A stretch of 64,000 nucleotides of DNA from Neoakkermansia glycaniphila (GTDB lineage Bacteria > Verrucomicrobiota > Verrucomicrobiia > Verrucomicrobiales > Akkermansiaceae). Position numbers and translations under genes: made by a program. Shown here piece after piece: positions 1 to 8,515 of this stretch (positions are counted from its first letter, which is position 1; the number at the start of each line of letters is the position of its first letter). The stretch spans positions 62,001 through 126,000 of the forward strand of contig NZ_LIGX01000038.1 of NCBI RefSeq assembly GCF_001683795.1. The letters run 5' to 3'. Below the pieces are notes generated by a model. It did no database searches and was not told the DNA's origin. It saw only the letters and a list, made by a program, of their open reading frames with translations.

Positions 1-1
1 C

Positions 2-160
2 ACGGAAGACTCCACACTCGCCTTCGGCTTCATCAACCAATTGAGCGAATTCATCGCCCCGCAAGCGAACGGCACCTACACCCTCCAGCGCGCATGGATG
101 GATGTCGACCCTCTCGCCGCCGCCTGTGCAGACCGCCTCAACCGCCTCCGCACCCCCTGA
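2..160 (+). CDS. Phage-like structural protein, 3' end only
   Basis: An open frame enters from the left edge and stops at TGA 158-160, leaving 52 residues (ends DRLNRLRTP). The codons are strongly C-ending, like the following phage-type genes, and the next gene starts 12 nt downstream, so it probably belongs to the same tail operon. The protein is not recognised. Its position just upstream of a tape-measure-like gene suggests a tail or connector component, by context only. Confidence 0.55.
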   Translation, partial: TEDSTLAFGFINQLSEFIAPQANGTYTLQRAWMDVDPLAAACADRLNRLRTP

Positions 161-172
161 CCCCGCTCTGCC

Positions 173-658
173 ATGCAAACCGCCCTCTTCACCTTCGACT
201 TCGTCACCCTCCTCGGCGGCCAGGAAACAACCATCCCCTGCTGCAGCCTTGGAGACATCATGCCCGGCCCCGAAACCAACGACTGGCAAACCTCCATCCA
301 GACAGACGACATCATCGCCTCCCCCTGGCAGCACCACCAGGGCCGCGGCAACGCCACCAAAACCTTCGGCTTCACCGTCCTGCGCTCCTACCCCACCCGG
401 GCCCAGGCCGAACTATACGCCCACGACCGCGAACACCTCCTCAACACCAGCCAAACCGGCCACGCCCTCTACCGCTACGGCTGGCACGAAGGCATCCCCA
501 TCTCCTCCGAACGCTGGCAGGCCACCGTCCAGCGCTGCCGTGCCCTCCCCATCTCCTCCGACCAATACGCCGGCATCCGCCGCCGCTACGGCCAAACCTG
601 CGGCGCCTGGATCGCCGTCGAATACGCCTTCCTCCTCACGCACCGCACCATCATATAA
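173..658 (+). CDS. Hypothetical phage protein upstream of the tape measure gene
   Basis: 161 residues (MQTALFTFDF to HRTII), no signal peptide and no membrane segment. The frame is preferred over overlapping frames because it gives a normal mixed composition, whereas the others give Pro/Arg/Ser-rich nonsense. It is 12 nt after the preceding stop and 12 nt before the next start, so it reads as part of one operon. I do not recognise a family. A small gene just before a tape measure gene often encodes a tail assembly chaperone or tail component; this is inference from position. Confidence 0.7.
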   Translation: MQTALFTFDFVTLLGGQETTIPCCSLGDIMPGPETNDWQTSIQTDDIIASPWQHHQGRGNATKTFGFTVLRSYPTRAQAELYAHDREHLLNTSQTGHALYRYGWHEGIPISSERWQATVQRCRALPISSDQYAGIRRRYGQTCGAWIAVEYAFLLTHRTII

Positions 659-670
659 TCGTCCCCCGCC

Positions 671-2821
671 ATGTCCACCGACCCGAACATCAAAATCACC
701 ATCGCCTCCGCCTACGACCCCACCGGCACCAACCAGGCACAGGCCGCCCTCCGACAAACACAGGCCGCCGCCGCCGGCATCGGCAATGAAACCATCACCG
801 ACATGAATTTTGCCGATGAGCTGGAGGCTGCCGGCAAAGCGGCAGGAGACGCAGCCAAGGAGGCCAAAACACTGGGAGATACAATCACCGATGCAGGAAG
901 GAAAGGAAAAACTGCTGCAACCGACATCGTCTCGGGTTTCGGAAAAGCTCCCAATATCATACAGACCTCAACAGGTGCTGTTGGACGTATGGCATCTGGA
1001 TTCAATACAGTCATGGGGTTAGCTCGAGGGCTGCTGGGCAAATTGGGACAGTTGGGCTTAGCTTATTCTCTCCTGCGCGGAATGTATGATTTTTTTACCA
1101 AAAGCCAGCGTGAAGCAATCGCACAGAAAAACAAAGATTTGGAAGCTTCCATTGACAAAGCTAAAGACCTTCAAAAAGAATTGAATGATCTGATTGAAAA
1201 AAACAGACTACTGAACGAACAACAGGAACGACAAGAACGGTGGGATTCGTTGATGAACTCATATCAATCCCAAACGGCTGAATTGCAGAAACAGTTGGAA
1301 ATCACGAGAGCGCGTGCTGCCGTCGAAGCCGAAATCAAAGGCTTGGGCATGCAAGCAAAAAAATACGAACTGGATAACAGACGTGACCGAGGTGAAATCA
1401 CGGCCTTTGAACATCTACAGGAAACGCGAAAACTGGAAGATGAAGAACTACAGGCGAAACACGCGTCGGAGTTGGCAGAGGCCAATACAGAATTGGACAA
1501 TCTGCGGGAACAATCGAAAAAAACTGCTGAAACGATCAAAGACTTGAATCAGGAATCCGAACGTTTGGATCAAGGCAAAGCCGGAGCACTCACCCCTGAA
1601 CAGAGAAAACAACATGAAATAAACCAGAAGAAAAATGAAGCCTATGCTCTAACCAGAGAAAAGGCATTGGCAGAAGGCTCCATCGGAGTCATGGACCGCT
1701 ATCAGGTAAGGCGTGAAGCGGAACTGGGCCGGGCCGAGGCCAAAAAATTTGAAGATGCCATCAAAAGATCGGACGCATGGTACAAGGCGGAAGGCCGCGG
1801 TGGAAATTACGAATCGTATATCAAAGCTAAAGAAGACATTCAAGGCAAGAAGACGCAGGCATACGCAAATGCCAATCAACTGATGGGGCGGATTCAGGAA
1901 AAAAACAAAACAGTTGATGCCATTAAGAAAAAACAACAGGCAGAAACCGATGCGGTCATAGGGAACCGACAGGTAGTCGACCAAACTGTAGCAGCCAAGG
2001 CAGCTGATGATTTCGCCATCAAGGAAGCAGTCGGCACCCTCACCTCGGAACGCAACATCCTCAAGGAGGCGACGCAAGGCCTGGCGGATGCCGCACGGAT
2101 CGATGCGGAAGAAATCTCCAAACAGGCCGAAGCCATGAACGAAATCGCCGCCGACGCCGCCAAACTGGGCAACAGCGGCAAAGATGCACAGAAACTCATG
2201 GCGGACTTCCAGCGGCTCGCCTCCTCCGGAGACTTGTCCGGCCAGCAGGCAACCCTCGCCGAAATGGGCTCGAAACTCGAACTGCTCCTCAACAACGGCA
2301 CCTTCGACAAAACGCAATACGACACCCTCTCCAAAATCCTGGAACACATGAACAGCATGGCCGGCTACCAGCTGCGGGCAAAAGACAACGAAGCGAAAAT
2401 CACGGAAATCGACCAGAAAATCGCCCAAATCGAAACCCTCCCCATCCTGAAACGCAACCTCCTCGCCGACGAATCCGGCTCCCAGGCCATGGCTGAAGTC
2501 TACAGCTCCCACCTGAAGGGACTGCAGCAACAGGTGGAGGCCGGATCGGAAGCCGAACGTGCGGTAGCTGACTCACTCAACGACCTGTCAGACGGCTACC
2601 TCGACACGCAGGAAGCCCAGCGCATGGCTGACAATGCCGAACGCCTCCTGCAATCGCATGATGCCGCCGCCCAGCAGATTGGAGGCTTCCTGAAAACTGT
2701 CGTCTCTTCTTATGGTGAAGCTTCCTCCATCCTGCAGGACACCCGGTTTCAAGTTTCATCCGCTCGGGCCCAAATGGAAAGCATCCGCGCGAAAAACAAT
2801 CAAGCCTATACCGCCAAATGA
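671..2821 (+). CDS. Tape-measure-like phage tail protein
   Basis: 716 residues. The N-terminal 60 residues are Ala/Gln-rich, residues about 95-145 form a hydrophobic Gly-rich stretch (around GLARGLLGKLGQLGLAYSLL), and residues about 150-460 are Lys/Glu/Gln-rich and strongly predicted as coiled coil. The rest is helical with Met/Ala repeats. This layout (long, helical, one hydrophobic patch, between small tail genes and a large hub-like gene) fits tape measure proteins that set tail length. Base composition changes inside the gene: roughly 800-2030 is AT-richer with A/T-ending codons while both ends use C-ending codons, which suggests a mosaic exchange. The stop overlaps the next start as ATGA at 2818-2821, implying translational coupling. 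Confidence 0.7.
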   Translation: MSTDPNIKITIASAYDPTGTNQAQAALRQTQAAAAGIGNETITDMNFADELEAAGKAAGDAAKEAKTLGDTITDAGRKGKTAATDIVSGFGKAPNIIQTSTGAVGRMASGFNTVMGLARGLLGKLGQLGLAYSLLRGMYDFFTKSQREAIAQKNKDLEASIDKAKDLQKELNDLIEKNRLLNEQQERQERWDSLMNSYQSQTAELQKQLEITRARAAVEAEIKGLGMQAKKYELDNRRDRGEITAFEHLQETRKLEDEELQAKHASELAEANTELDNLREQSKKTAETIKDLNQESERLDQGKAGALTPEQRKQHEINQKKNEAYALTREKALAEGSIGVMDRYQVRREAELGRAEAKKFEDAIKRSDAWYKAEGRGGNYESYIKAKEDIQGKKTQAYANANQLMGRIQEKNKTVDAIKKKQQAETDAVIGNRQVVDQTVAAKAADDFAIKEAVGTLTSERNILKEATQGLADAARIDAEEISKQAEAMNEIAADAAKLGNSGKDAQKLMADFQRLASSGDLSGQQATLAEMGSKLELLLNNGTFDKTQYDTLSKILEHMNSMAGYQLRAKDNEAKITEIDQKIAQIETLPILKRNLLADESGSQAMAEVYSSHLKGLQQQVEAGSEAERAVADSLNDLSDGYLDTQEAQRMADNAERLLQSHDAAAQQIGGFLKTVVSSYGEASSILQDTRFQVSSARAQMESIRAKNNQAYTAK

Positions 2822-5226
2822 CCACCGAACACCGCTACGACCTCGCCGCCATTGGCCCGGACAAACTCACCGAATGCACCATCACCTACGCCAGCCTCGC
2901 CGCCGGAACCTGCAGCATGGCCTGGGCGATGGATAACCTCGCCGACATCCCCGTCCCATGGCAATACGGCCACTGGGTACGCCTCTACCGGGGTACTGAC
3001 CTCGTCTTTTTGGGATACGTCAAAAAAGCCCAGCCGAAAATCTCCGCCGGCAGCATCCACTACGCCGTCGAAATGACCGACCCCTACGACCTCCTCGGCC
3101 GCTCCATCTACCAGCCTCCGCCTGCCGACCCCTCCCGGTCGGATGGCCGCCACCTCCAGATCGGCCAAACCGCCACCACCGCCCGCGCCTGTGCCGACCT
3201 CGCCACCGCCCTCGACCAGGCCACCGCAGGCCCCGCACGGAACATGCCCGCCACCATCGACATCCTCGCCAAAGGCACCACGGGAGCCATCGGCACCAAC
3301 GGATCCAACACCTGCGCTCAGATGATTGAAGCCATGTCCCGCTGGTGCCCCGGCCTCGTCTCCTGGATGGACTACGGCGGCACGCACCCCCGCCTCGTCA
3401 TCGCAGACAGCCTCGACCTCCCCGTCATCGACATCCCCTACGGCACCTGCGCCATGGGCGGCATCGACCTCACCCCCCGCCACGACCTTGTGCCGCCGGT
3501 GGTTGCGCTCAAAGCCCCGGATGGAACCATCGTCAAAATCATCCCCGAAGGCGGCGACCTCAACGTCCCGGACGCCTTCGTCTACACATTGCCCTCTGTG
3601 ACTCGGACAAAGACTGTGGAGAAGAGCGAAGAGGAAGAAGCCGAAGAACTCTCCAAACCCGGCAAGGCCGAAACCTCCGGCCCCGTGGATGCAGCCACCG
3701 CCGCCGCCGCCCGCCAAGTCATGGAACTCAAAGGCATCCCCTTCCCGAAAGCCAACCCCAACGGCAAAGAAAACGAATGGACGAAAAACACGGCCGCCTA
3801 CAAATACTGGAAACACCACTTCCCCTTCCTCGCCCAGGTCAAAGACCACGTCAAATTCTCCACATGGTGCAACATCACCTACGAAGGCCAGCCCGACGAA
3901 TTCCACGAAGAAAACCCCGAAACCGGCGTCGAAACATGGATACTGCCCGCCAACTACAAAATCGACGGCCAGAAATACGAACTCATCCTCGGCAGCATCA
4001 CCCGCAAATTCCCCAGCATCCGCTGGTGCTACGCCAACATCGAACAACGCGTCTGCTGCACCCCGGATGCCCCCCGCAAAGCCAGCGTACGCGAATTCTT
4101 CAGCGGCGACGGCACCGACGGCGCCGGCAAAGTCATCACCCGCTCCCTCGCCTACCGGGTCATCGCCATCAACCTCTCCGGCAACAAACGCTACATCGGC
4201 GGCGACTACGGCGACGCCTCCGGGGACCCTGCCGCCGATCCCGAAGCATGGGAACAAAACTCGACGCCGGAAGAAGAAAAAGAACACGGCAAATACGAAT
4301 ACCGCTACTACATCGTCCACCTACCGGAAGGCGGCCTCCTCACCCTCTCCACCGAATGGTTCGACGCCCTCGGCTTCATCCTCTGGGGAGACGGCCACGT
4401 CACCTACACCATGGACCCCGGCCGCATCAACCAGGGCACAGCCACCGTCCACCCCGCCTCCCGGCAATGGGCACCCCAACAGCAAATCGCCCACACCTAC
4501 GCCCCCGGCATCTACACCCTCAAACTCGCCGCCCGCGAAAACGAAAGCATCTTCTTCACCCCGCACGACAAAGTGCAAGAAATCGAAAGCGACATCCCGG
4601 CCGACCTCATCCGCAACTACTGGGACAAAACGCGAGCCCTCCAGTACGACGGCAGCCTCGGCCCCATCCTCTGGCCCACCCCCTGGCAACTCCCCGGCCA
4701 CCGCATCCGCATCACCGGCTCCGGATACGCCCCGTGGGACACCATGGACACCACCGTCCAACACGTCTCCTGGGACCTCAAAACCGGACACTGCACCCTC
4801 ACCCTCGGCACTCGGGCCGCCTACAACTTCGATGAATACACCAACCGCAACCGCGTCGCCGACCTCCGAGACCAAACCCTCGTCAGCGACACCGCCCTCG
4901 ACCCCGCCCAGCAACCCTCTTCCGGAAACAGCGGCGGAAGCGGTGGCGCAGACAAAACCGAAAAAGAAGACAACCCCGTCGCCCCCATCTTCCAGCCCCT
5001 CAACACCGGCAGCAGCGGCGGAGAACGGCGTAAACCCTTCGAAGTCTACGTCGAAAACGGCCAATGGTGGATGAATGGCGGAGAACTCCCCCTGCCGGAC
5101 AGTGCGCGGCCCCAGAAACTCGAACCCGTCCTCCTCCCGGACGGCCAGAAATACGGCTACTACCACGTCCTCGAAAAAAACAACACACTCGGCTGGATGT
5201 GGACCCTCAAAAAGAAACCGAAATGA
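2818..5226 (+). CDS. Large phage tail hub or tip-like protein
   Basis: 802 residues, starting on an ATGA overlap with the tape-measure-like gene and ending on another ATGA overlap with the next gene (5223-5226). No signal peptide. The first 230 residues contain short beta-type segments (a ligand-like GHWVRLYRGTDLVFLGYV motif near residue 60). An acidic linker (KSEEEEAEELSK) lies near residue 265, and a Ser/Gly-rich linker near 700-712 precedes a small C-terminal module rich in Trp and Tyr. Position directly after the tape measure and size suggest a baseplate hub or distal tail protein. The family was not identified from sequence alone; other large tail proteins remain possible. Confidence 0.6.
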   Translation: MTTEHRYDLAAIGPDKLTECTITYASLAAGTCSMAWAMDNLADIPVPWQYGHWVRLYRGTDLVFLGYVKKAQPKISAGSIHYAVEMTDPYDLLGRSIYQPPPADPSRSDGRHLQIGQTATTARACADLATALDQATAGPARNMPATIDILAKGTTGAIGTNGSNTCAQMIEAMSRWCPGLVSWMDYGGTHPRLVIADSLDLPVIDIPYGTCAMGGIDLTPRHDLVPPVVALKAPDGTIVKIIPEGGDLNVPDAFVYTLPSVTRTKTVEKSEEEEAEELSKPGKAETSGPVDAATAAAARQVMELKGIPFPKANPNGKENEWTKNTAAYKYWKHHFPFLAQVKDHVKFSTWCNITYEGQPDEFHEENPETGVETWILPANYKIDGQKYELILGSITRKFPSIRWCYANIEQRVCCTPDAPRKASVREFFSGDGTDGAGKVITRSLAYRVIAINLSGNKRYIGGDYGDASGDPAADPEAWEQNSTPEEEKEHGKYEYRYYIVHLPEGGLLTLSTEWFDALGFILWGDGHVTYTMDPGRINQGTATVHPASRQWAPQQQIAHTYAPGIYTLKLAARENESIFFTPHDKVQEIESDIPADLIRNYWDKTRALQYDGSLGPILWPTPWQLPGHRIRITGSGYAPWDTMDTTVQHVSWDLKTGHCTLTLGTRAAYNFDEYTNRNRVADLRDQTLVSDTALDPAQQPSSGNSGGSGGADKTEKEDNPVAPIFQPLNTGSSGGERRKPFEVYVENGQWWMNGGELPLPDSARPQKLEPVLLPDGQKYGYYHVLEKNNTLGWMWTLKKKPK

Positions 5227-6188
5227 GCGACATCCCCGACCTCCTCGAAACCGAACAACACCGCGCCATCCACATCGCGGACATCGACGGCATCACCGCC
5301 ACCCAGCACCACCTCGGCGGCATCCTCCTCCCTCCGTCATGGGGCAGCATCGACCAGATCGACGACCCCGAAGCCTGGATCGTCATGGATGAATGCCCCC
5401 TCTACCACAACAACAGCAACGGCACCTACACCCCCGCACCCTCCCGCTACCTCCACGGAGCCTACTGGCGCGGCAAACTCCACCTCCGCATCACCGACAT
5501 CGCCTTCCCGGAACCGCCTCCGCCACCCGACCACACCATCCCCGACCTCATGGAAGAAGAACCCGGCATCCTCCGTGCCGAACTGGATGGCCCCACCGCC
5601 TCGGACGTCAGCCCCGGCACCTACCGCGGCTGCACCCTCGTCCCCGGCGACCTCTACGAACGCGACGCCTACCTCCGCCACAACGGACAATGGCGCGGCG
5701 ACCTCCCCTGGATCATGGCCGACACATGGGCCCTCCCCTGGTACAACCCGGACGGCTACACCGGGCAAAACGGCGTCACCTACTGCCTCTGGGCCTGCAT
5801 CACCTGCGGCCGCCTCTTCCTCGTCCTCCAGCACGCCGTCGAAGGCTTCGGCAAAGTCTGCGAACTCATGGATGGCCCCTGGGATGCAGACGGCACCCAA
5901 CCATGGCGCCCCCTCGGAGGCGAACACATCGGCATCCCCGACCTCGACCCAACCCTCCCATCAACCGCCATCCACATTGCGGACATCGACGGCATCGCCT
6001 CCACCCAGCACTACAGCGGCGAACACATCATCCTCCCCGCCTTCGCCCCATCGGCCGTCGCCACCTACGACACCGTCATCCTCCGCTGGCAAGCCATCGA
6101 CCCGCGCCACACCATCACCACCACCGCCAGCCTCGACCCCCTCACCTGGACCTACGCCCTCCACACCTCCGTCGACTACACCGGATAA
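5223..6188 (+). CDS. Repeat-containing phage tail-end protein
   Basis: 321 residues counted from the ATG that overlaps the upstream stop (ATGA). An in-frame start further upstream would overlap the previous gene by more than 150 bp and was rejected. The protein has three related blocks, beginning near residues 3, 102 and 239 with IPDLLETEQ, IPDLMEEEP and IPDLDPTLP. The first and third share AIHIADIDGI followed by a TQH motif. No membrane segment. As the last gene before a terminator in a tail module it may be a fibre, tip or host-contact protein; this is inferred from order and repeats, not homology. Confidence 0.6.
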   Translation: MSDIPDLLETEQHRAIHIADIDGITATQHHLGGILLPPSWGSIDQIDDPEAWIVMDECPLYHNNSNGTYTPAPSRYLHGAYWRGKLHLRITDIAFPEPPPPPDHTIPDLMEEEPGILRAELDGPTASDVSPGTYRGCTLVPGDLYERDAYLRHNGQWRGDLPWIMADTWALPWYNPDGYTGQNGVTYCLWACITCGRLFLVLQHAVEGFGKVCELMDGPWDADGTQPWRPLGGEHIGIPDLDPTLPSTAIHIADIDGIASTQHYSGEHIILPAFAPSAVATYDTVILRWQAIDPRHTITTTASLDPLTWTYALHTSVDYTG

Positions 6189-6189
6189 C

Positions 6190-6218
6190 CCGTGCATCCC
6201 CCGTGCATCCCCCATGCA
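6190..6218 (+). repeat. Short direct repeat after the phage operon
   Basis: The 11-bp unit CCGTGCATCCC occurs twice in tandem (6190-6200, 6201-6211) followed by a partial third copy, CCATGCAC. It begins at the stop region of the last phage gene and precedes the terminator. Function unknown. Confidence 0.6.
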
Positions 6219-6224
6219 CAACAC

Positions 6225-6257
6225 AGGCACGCCCCATGCACGGGACGTGCCTTTTTC
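6225..6257 (+). terminator. Terminator closing the phage tail operon
   Basis: Inverted repeat AGGCACG (6225-6231) and CGTGCCT (6246-6252) followed by a run of T. It lies 37 nt after the last phage gene and just before the truncated PEP-CTERM gene. Confidence 0.7.
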
Positions 6258-6261
6258 ATCC

Positions 6262-6765
6262 ATGAATGCCTCGACATCCAAACTACATGTCAAACGCATC
6301 CAAACCCTCATGGCGCGTTACACCAATTATCTGTATGTGCAATCCGGCGGCAACAATAAATACAACGTGTACGGCAATGGCCTGATCGGCAATGGAGGGG
6401 AATCGACGGCGCCGATTACGCAGAACGTATGGAACCACATGGCCTTGACCTACCAGAACGGAGTAGCCACTCTGTTCCTGAACGGCGAACAGGCCGGACA
6501 ATGGACCGGCACACCGATTGCCAATGCGGATGTGACGCAGTTCACCCTTGGAAACGGAGATTCGGGTAGCAAGCCGACAGCCATGTACGATGAGGTGGCG
6601 TTGTTCTCCGGAGCTTTGACGAAGGATCAGGTAGGCTATTTGGCTAAGGGACGTGTATCCGATGCCATCAAGGCGGAAAATGCCGCTGTTCCCGAGCCTG
6701 CAACGGCAACTCTGGGCCTGTTGTCCCTGGCTGGCCTGATGCTGCGCCGCCGCCGCATGGCGTAA
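6262..6765 (+). pseudogene. 5'-truncated LamG-like PEP-CTERM protein
   Basis: The 167-residue frame starts at an ATG only 5 nt after the phage terminator run and has no signal peptide. From about residue 20 it matches the second half of a LamG/concanavalin-type jelly roll (segments like VWNHMALTYQNG, ATLFLNGEQAG and YDEVALFSGALT). It ends with a PEP-CTERM tail: VPEP, a hydrophobic helix and LRRRRMA. PEP-CTERM proteins are exported and sorted by exosortase systems, so a copy with no export signal should not function. The missing 5' part, together with the abrupt end of the C-ending codon bias, suggests phage insertion or a rearrangement truncated the gene. A short expressed product cannot be excluded. 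Confidence 0.7.
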
Positions 6766-6783
6766 GAGGACAAACGGATTCGG

Positions 6784-6819
6784 AACGGCTGCCTTTCCAT
6801 GGGGAAGGCAGCCGTTTTG
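6784..6819 (+). terminator. Terminator after the PEP-CTERM remnant
   Basis: Stem AACGGCTGCCT / AAGGCAGCCGTT (6784-6794 with 6805-6816) followed by TTTT. It lies 18 nt after the stop of the truncated gene. Confidence 0.75.
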
Positions 6820-7003
6820 CATGCTTGCGTGTAGCAGAAATGGTAATAGAACCACGCAGTGAATGTACTTGTGTGTCGTGCGGCTCCAGAATGGCGTGAC
6901 CACCTGCCTGGGCTCATGGGGGTGCGGTAGGGTGAAAGTTTGCGTTGTTTGGATGGATTCTTTTCCGAAAGGCTATCTTTTTGTGTCTTTTTTTCAAGAA
7001 AGC

Positions 7004-7033
7004 TCGACAATACAGAGGTTTCAGGTGTATTAT
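7004..7033 (+). promoter_or_regulatory. Candidate promoter of hpf
   Basis: TCGACA (7004-7009), an 18-bp spacer and TATTAT (7028-7033), about 60 nt before the hpf start. The -35 differs at one base from the sigma-70 consensus and the -10 at one. The 270 bp between 6819 and 7092 otherwise holds nothing I can identify. Confidence 0.45.
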
Positions 7034-7091
7034 TAACAGTGCGAAAAAACATGAATTCGCAATAACCCAAAAATAGAAAGAGGTAAGTACC

Positions 7092-7673
7092 ATGCAAAAA
7101 GCAGATATTACGGTAACGGGGCGTCATGTAGAAGTGACCGAGGCGATCCGCGAATTCGCGGTCAAAAAAATTGAGGCAATCCATATCGACTACCCCAAGA
7201 TCATTGAAGCACGAGTGATTGTGGACGTGCAGAAAGACCGACAAATTTGTGAAATCATCCTTTTCTGCTCCGATCATATCACGATTGAAGCTTCCACCGT
7301 CGGTGTCGATCTCTATGCGGCCATTGACGAAACGGTAACCAAGATCATGCGCCGCATGCGTAAGCACAAGACGCGTCTGATGAAGAGGTTCCGCCCGCAT
7401 CGCGCAGAATCCATCCGCCATCTGGAAGCTCAGGTGTATGGGGAAGATGTGCTTGATTACGAAGAAGGTGCAACGGAAGATCCGAAGCCGATCACCATAC
7501 ACCGCGAAGGCTACGAACTTGTCACCATGTACAAGGAAGATGCCATTATGGCACTGGAAATGTCGGACAAGCCTTTCGTGCTGTACCGCAATGCCCGCCG
7601 CGATGTTTTGCAGATCGTGTACCGTTTGCCGAATGGAGATTACTCCATTATTGAGCTCGGTGCATCCTTGTAA
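7092..7673 (+). CDS. hpf: Ribosome hibernation promoting factor, long form
   Basis: 193 residues. Residues 1 to about 100 form the RaiA/HPF S30-binding domain (starts with ITVTGRHVEVTEAIREFA, then an IDYPKI region and a basic patch RRMRKHKTRLMKRF). Residues about 130-190 match the HPF C-terminal dimerisation domain (ITIHREGYELVTMYKEDA, then a PFVLYRN-like segment). Long HPFs join 70S ribosomes into inactive 100S dimers in stationary phase without a separate Rmf partner. The start is supported by AGAGG about 10 nt upstream. It is monocistronic, between a candidate promoter and a strong terminator. Confidence 0.93.
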   Translation: MQKADITVTGRHVEVTEAIREFAVKKIEAIHIDYPKIIEARVIVDVQKDRQICEIILFCSDHITIEASTVGVDLYAAIDETVTKIMRRMRKHKTRLMKRFRPHRAESIRHLEAQVYGEDVLDYEEGATEDPKPITIHREGYELVTMYKEDAIMALEMSDKPFVLYRNARRDVLQIVYRLPNGDYSIIELGASL

Positions 7674-7697
7674 TCATCGATTGTACGGTATTTGAAA

Positions 7698-7730
7698 AGA
7701 GCCCCGGAATGATCCGGGGCTCTTTTTTTG
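7698..7730 (+). terminator. hpf terminator
   Basis: Perfect 10-bp stem AGAGCCCCGG / CCGGGGCTCT (7698-7707 with 7714-7723) and seven T, 24 nt after the hpf stop. It insulates hpf from the invertible promoter region that follows. Confidence 0.9.
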
Positions 7731-7856
7731 CAATTAATATGACAAAATGATGCAAAATTGTTTATATGAAAATTAATTGTAAAAAATCTGGGAAAAGATG
7801 CGAAAAAATGGTAATTTTGAAATAAGGAGAAACAGCAATCGGTATAGTATAAGAAG

Positions 7857-8044
7857 CGGATTTTAAATCCGTTTATTTTCATTTATGTTTATTTAATTAA
7901 TACTAAAATGATTGTATTTTTGTACATGTACACAAAAGCCGTTTTCGCTGTGCAATAATATTTTTTCATTCCACGTAACGCGCTTATAGTAACTAATAAA
8001 TGATAGATGTTCATTTGAGGGTTGACGTACGGATTTAAAAACCG
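7857..8044. repeat. Candidate inverton 1 (assembled ON)
   Basis: Inverted repeats at 7857-7872 (minus strand ACGGATTTAAAATCCG) and 8029-8044 (plus strand ACGGATTTAAAAACCG) match at 15 of 16 positions and share the asymmetric core TAA. They enclose 156 bp (7873-8028) of AT-rich DNA without a gene. The segment carries one -35 box, TTGACG at 8022-8027, exactly 1 nt inside the right repeat. The left end has AAAATA in the equivalent position. The left flank offers CTTCTT where a -10 would fall, and the right flank TAGAAT. Inversion should therefore switch the rightward promoter off. The same architecture recurs at 8328-8521 and 59541-59727. Confidence 0.75.
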
Positions 8045-8050
8045 TAGAAT
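8022..8050 (+). promoter_or_regulatory. Invertible promoter 1, assembled in the ON state
   Basis: TTGACG (8022-8027), 17-bp spacer, TAGAAT (8045-8050). Sixteen of the 17 spacer bases are the right inverted repeat of inverton 1. The -35 lies inside the invertible segment and the -10 is fixed outside. Expected transcription starts near 8057, running into the structured RNA element at 8101. Confidence 0.7.
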
Positions 8051-8100
8051 AATGCCGTTCCAAATCTGAAAGCTGAACGCCAACAAGTGGAATTTATTGT

Positions 8101-8214
8101 GCTTGCGTATCCTGTCCTGTCGAGAAGGCAGCAAGGCATCCCCCTCTTCCATCAGGTAAATGGAAGTTACATAGAGAGAGTAGTGCCACCTCCGTAAGGG
8201 GGTGGCACTTCTTG
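8101..8214 (+). ncRNA. Structured RNA element, copy 1
   Basis: The element matches a second one at 8613-8730 over most of its length. Shared parts: CTTGC (8102-8106) pairing with GCAAG (8131-8135); a GGCATCCCCCT linker; a hairpin CTTCCAT / ATGGAAG (8146-8152 with 8160-8166) with loop CAGGTAA; and a TTACATAGAGAGAG linker. It ends in a 12-bp hairpin (8182-8193 with 8198-8209) capped by a GTAA tetraloop, followed by TTCTTG, a weak U run. No protein-like frame runs through both copies. It lies 51 nt after the -10 of invertible promoter 1, so a phase-variable small RNA is the simplest reading. A leader or attenuator is possible but no gene follows before inverton 2. Confidence 0.6.
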
Positions 8215-8327
8215 TTGGAGAGGAAGAACGGATGATGGTATTTTTTGTGGCGGAGAAAAGGGCTGAAAAAGAGAGGAAAAAAGGATGTGAAATAATTATT
8301 TATGATGTGCTGATTAATGAAAATTAA

Positions 8328-8515
8328 CGGATTATCAATCCGTTTGTCAATAATAAAATCCTGAAATATACAACTTCTTCATTTTTTATGCTTCCTGTTG
8401 CTACATGGTTGATCTGTGTGCATGATGCCTTCACGGTATATCTATTCATAAGTGCATCAAGACGCTGAATGTCTGACGAATGTGAAATGGGTATGTCATG
8501 CGGATTGATAATCCG
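8328..8515. repeat. Candidate inverton 2 (assembled OFF)
   Basis: Inverted repeats at 8328-8343 (minus strand ACGGATTGATAATCCG) and 8500-8515 (plus strand GCGGATTGATAATCCG) match at 15 of 16 positions with the shared core GAT. They enclose 156 bp (8344-8499), the same length as inverton 1. The only good -35 is TTGACA on the minus strand at 8350-8345, 1 nt inside the left repeat and pointing left toward a poor -10 (TTAATT, 8327-8322). The right end has ATGTCA (8493-8498) as -35 equivalent. Inversion would place TTGACA 17 bp before the fixed TATTCT at 8516-8521. Confidence 0.75.
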
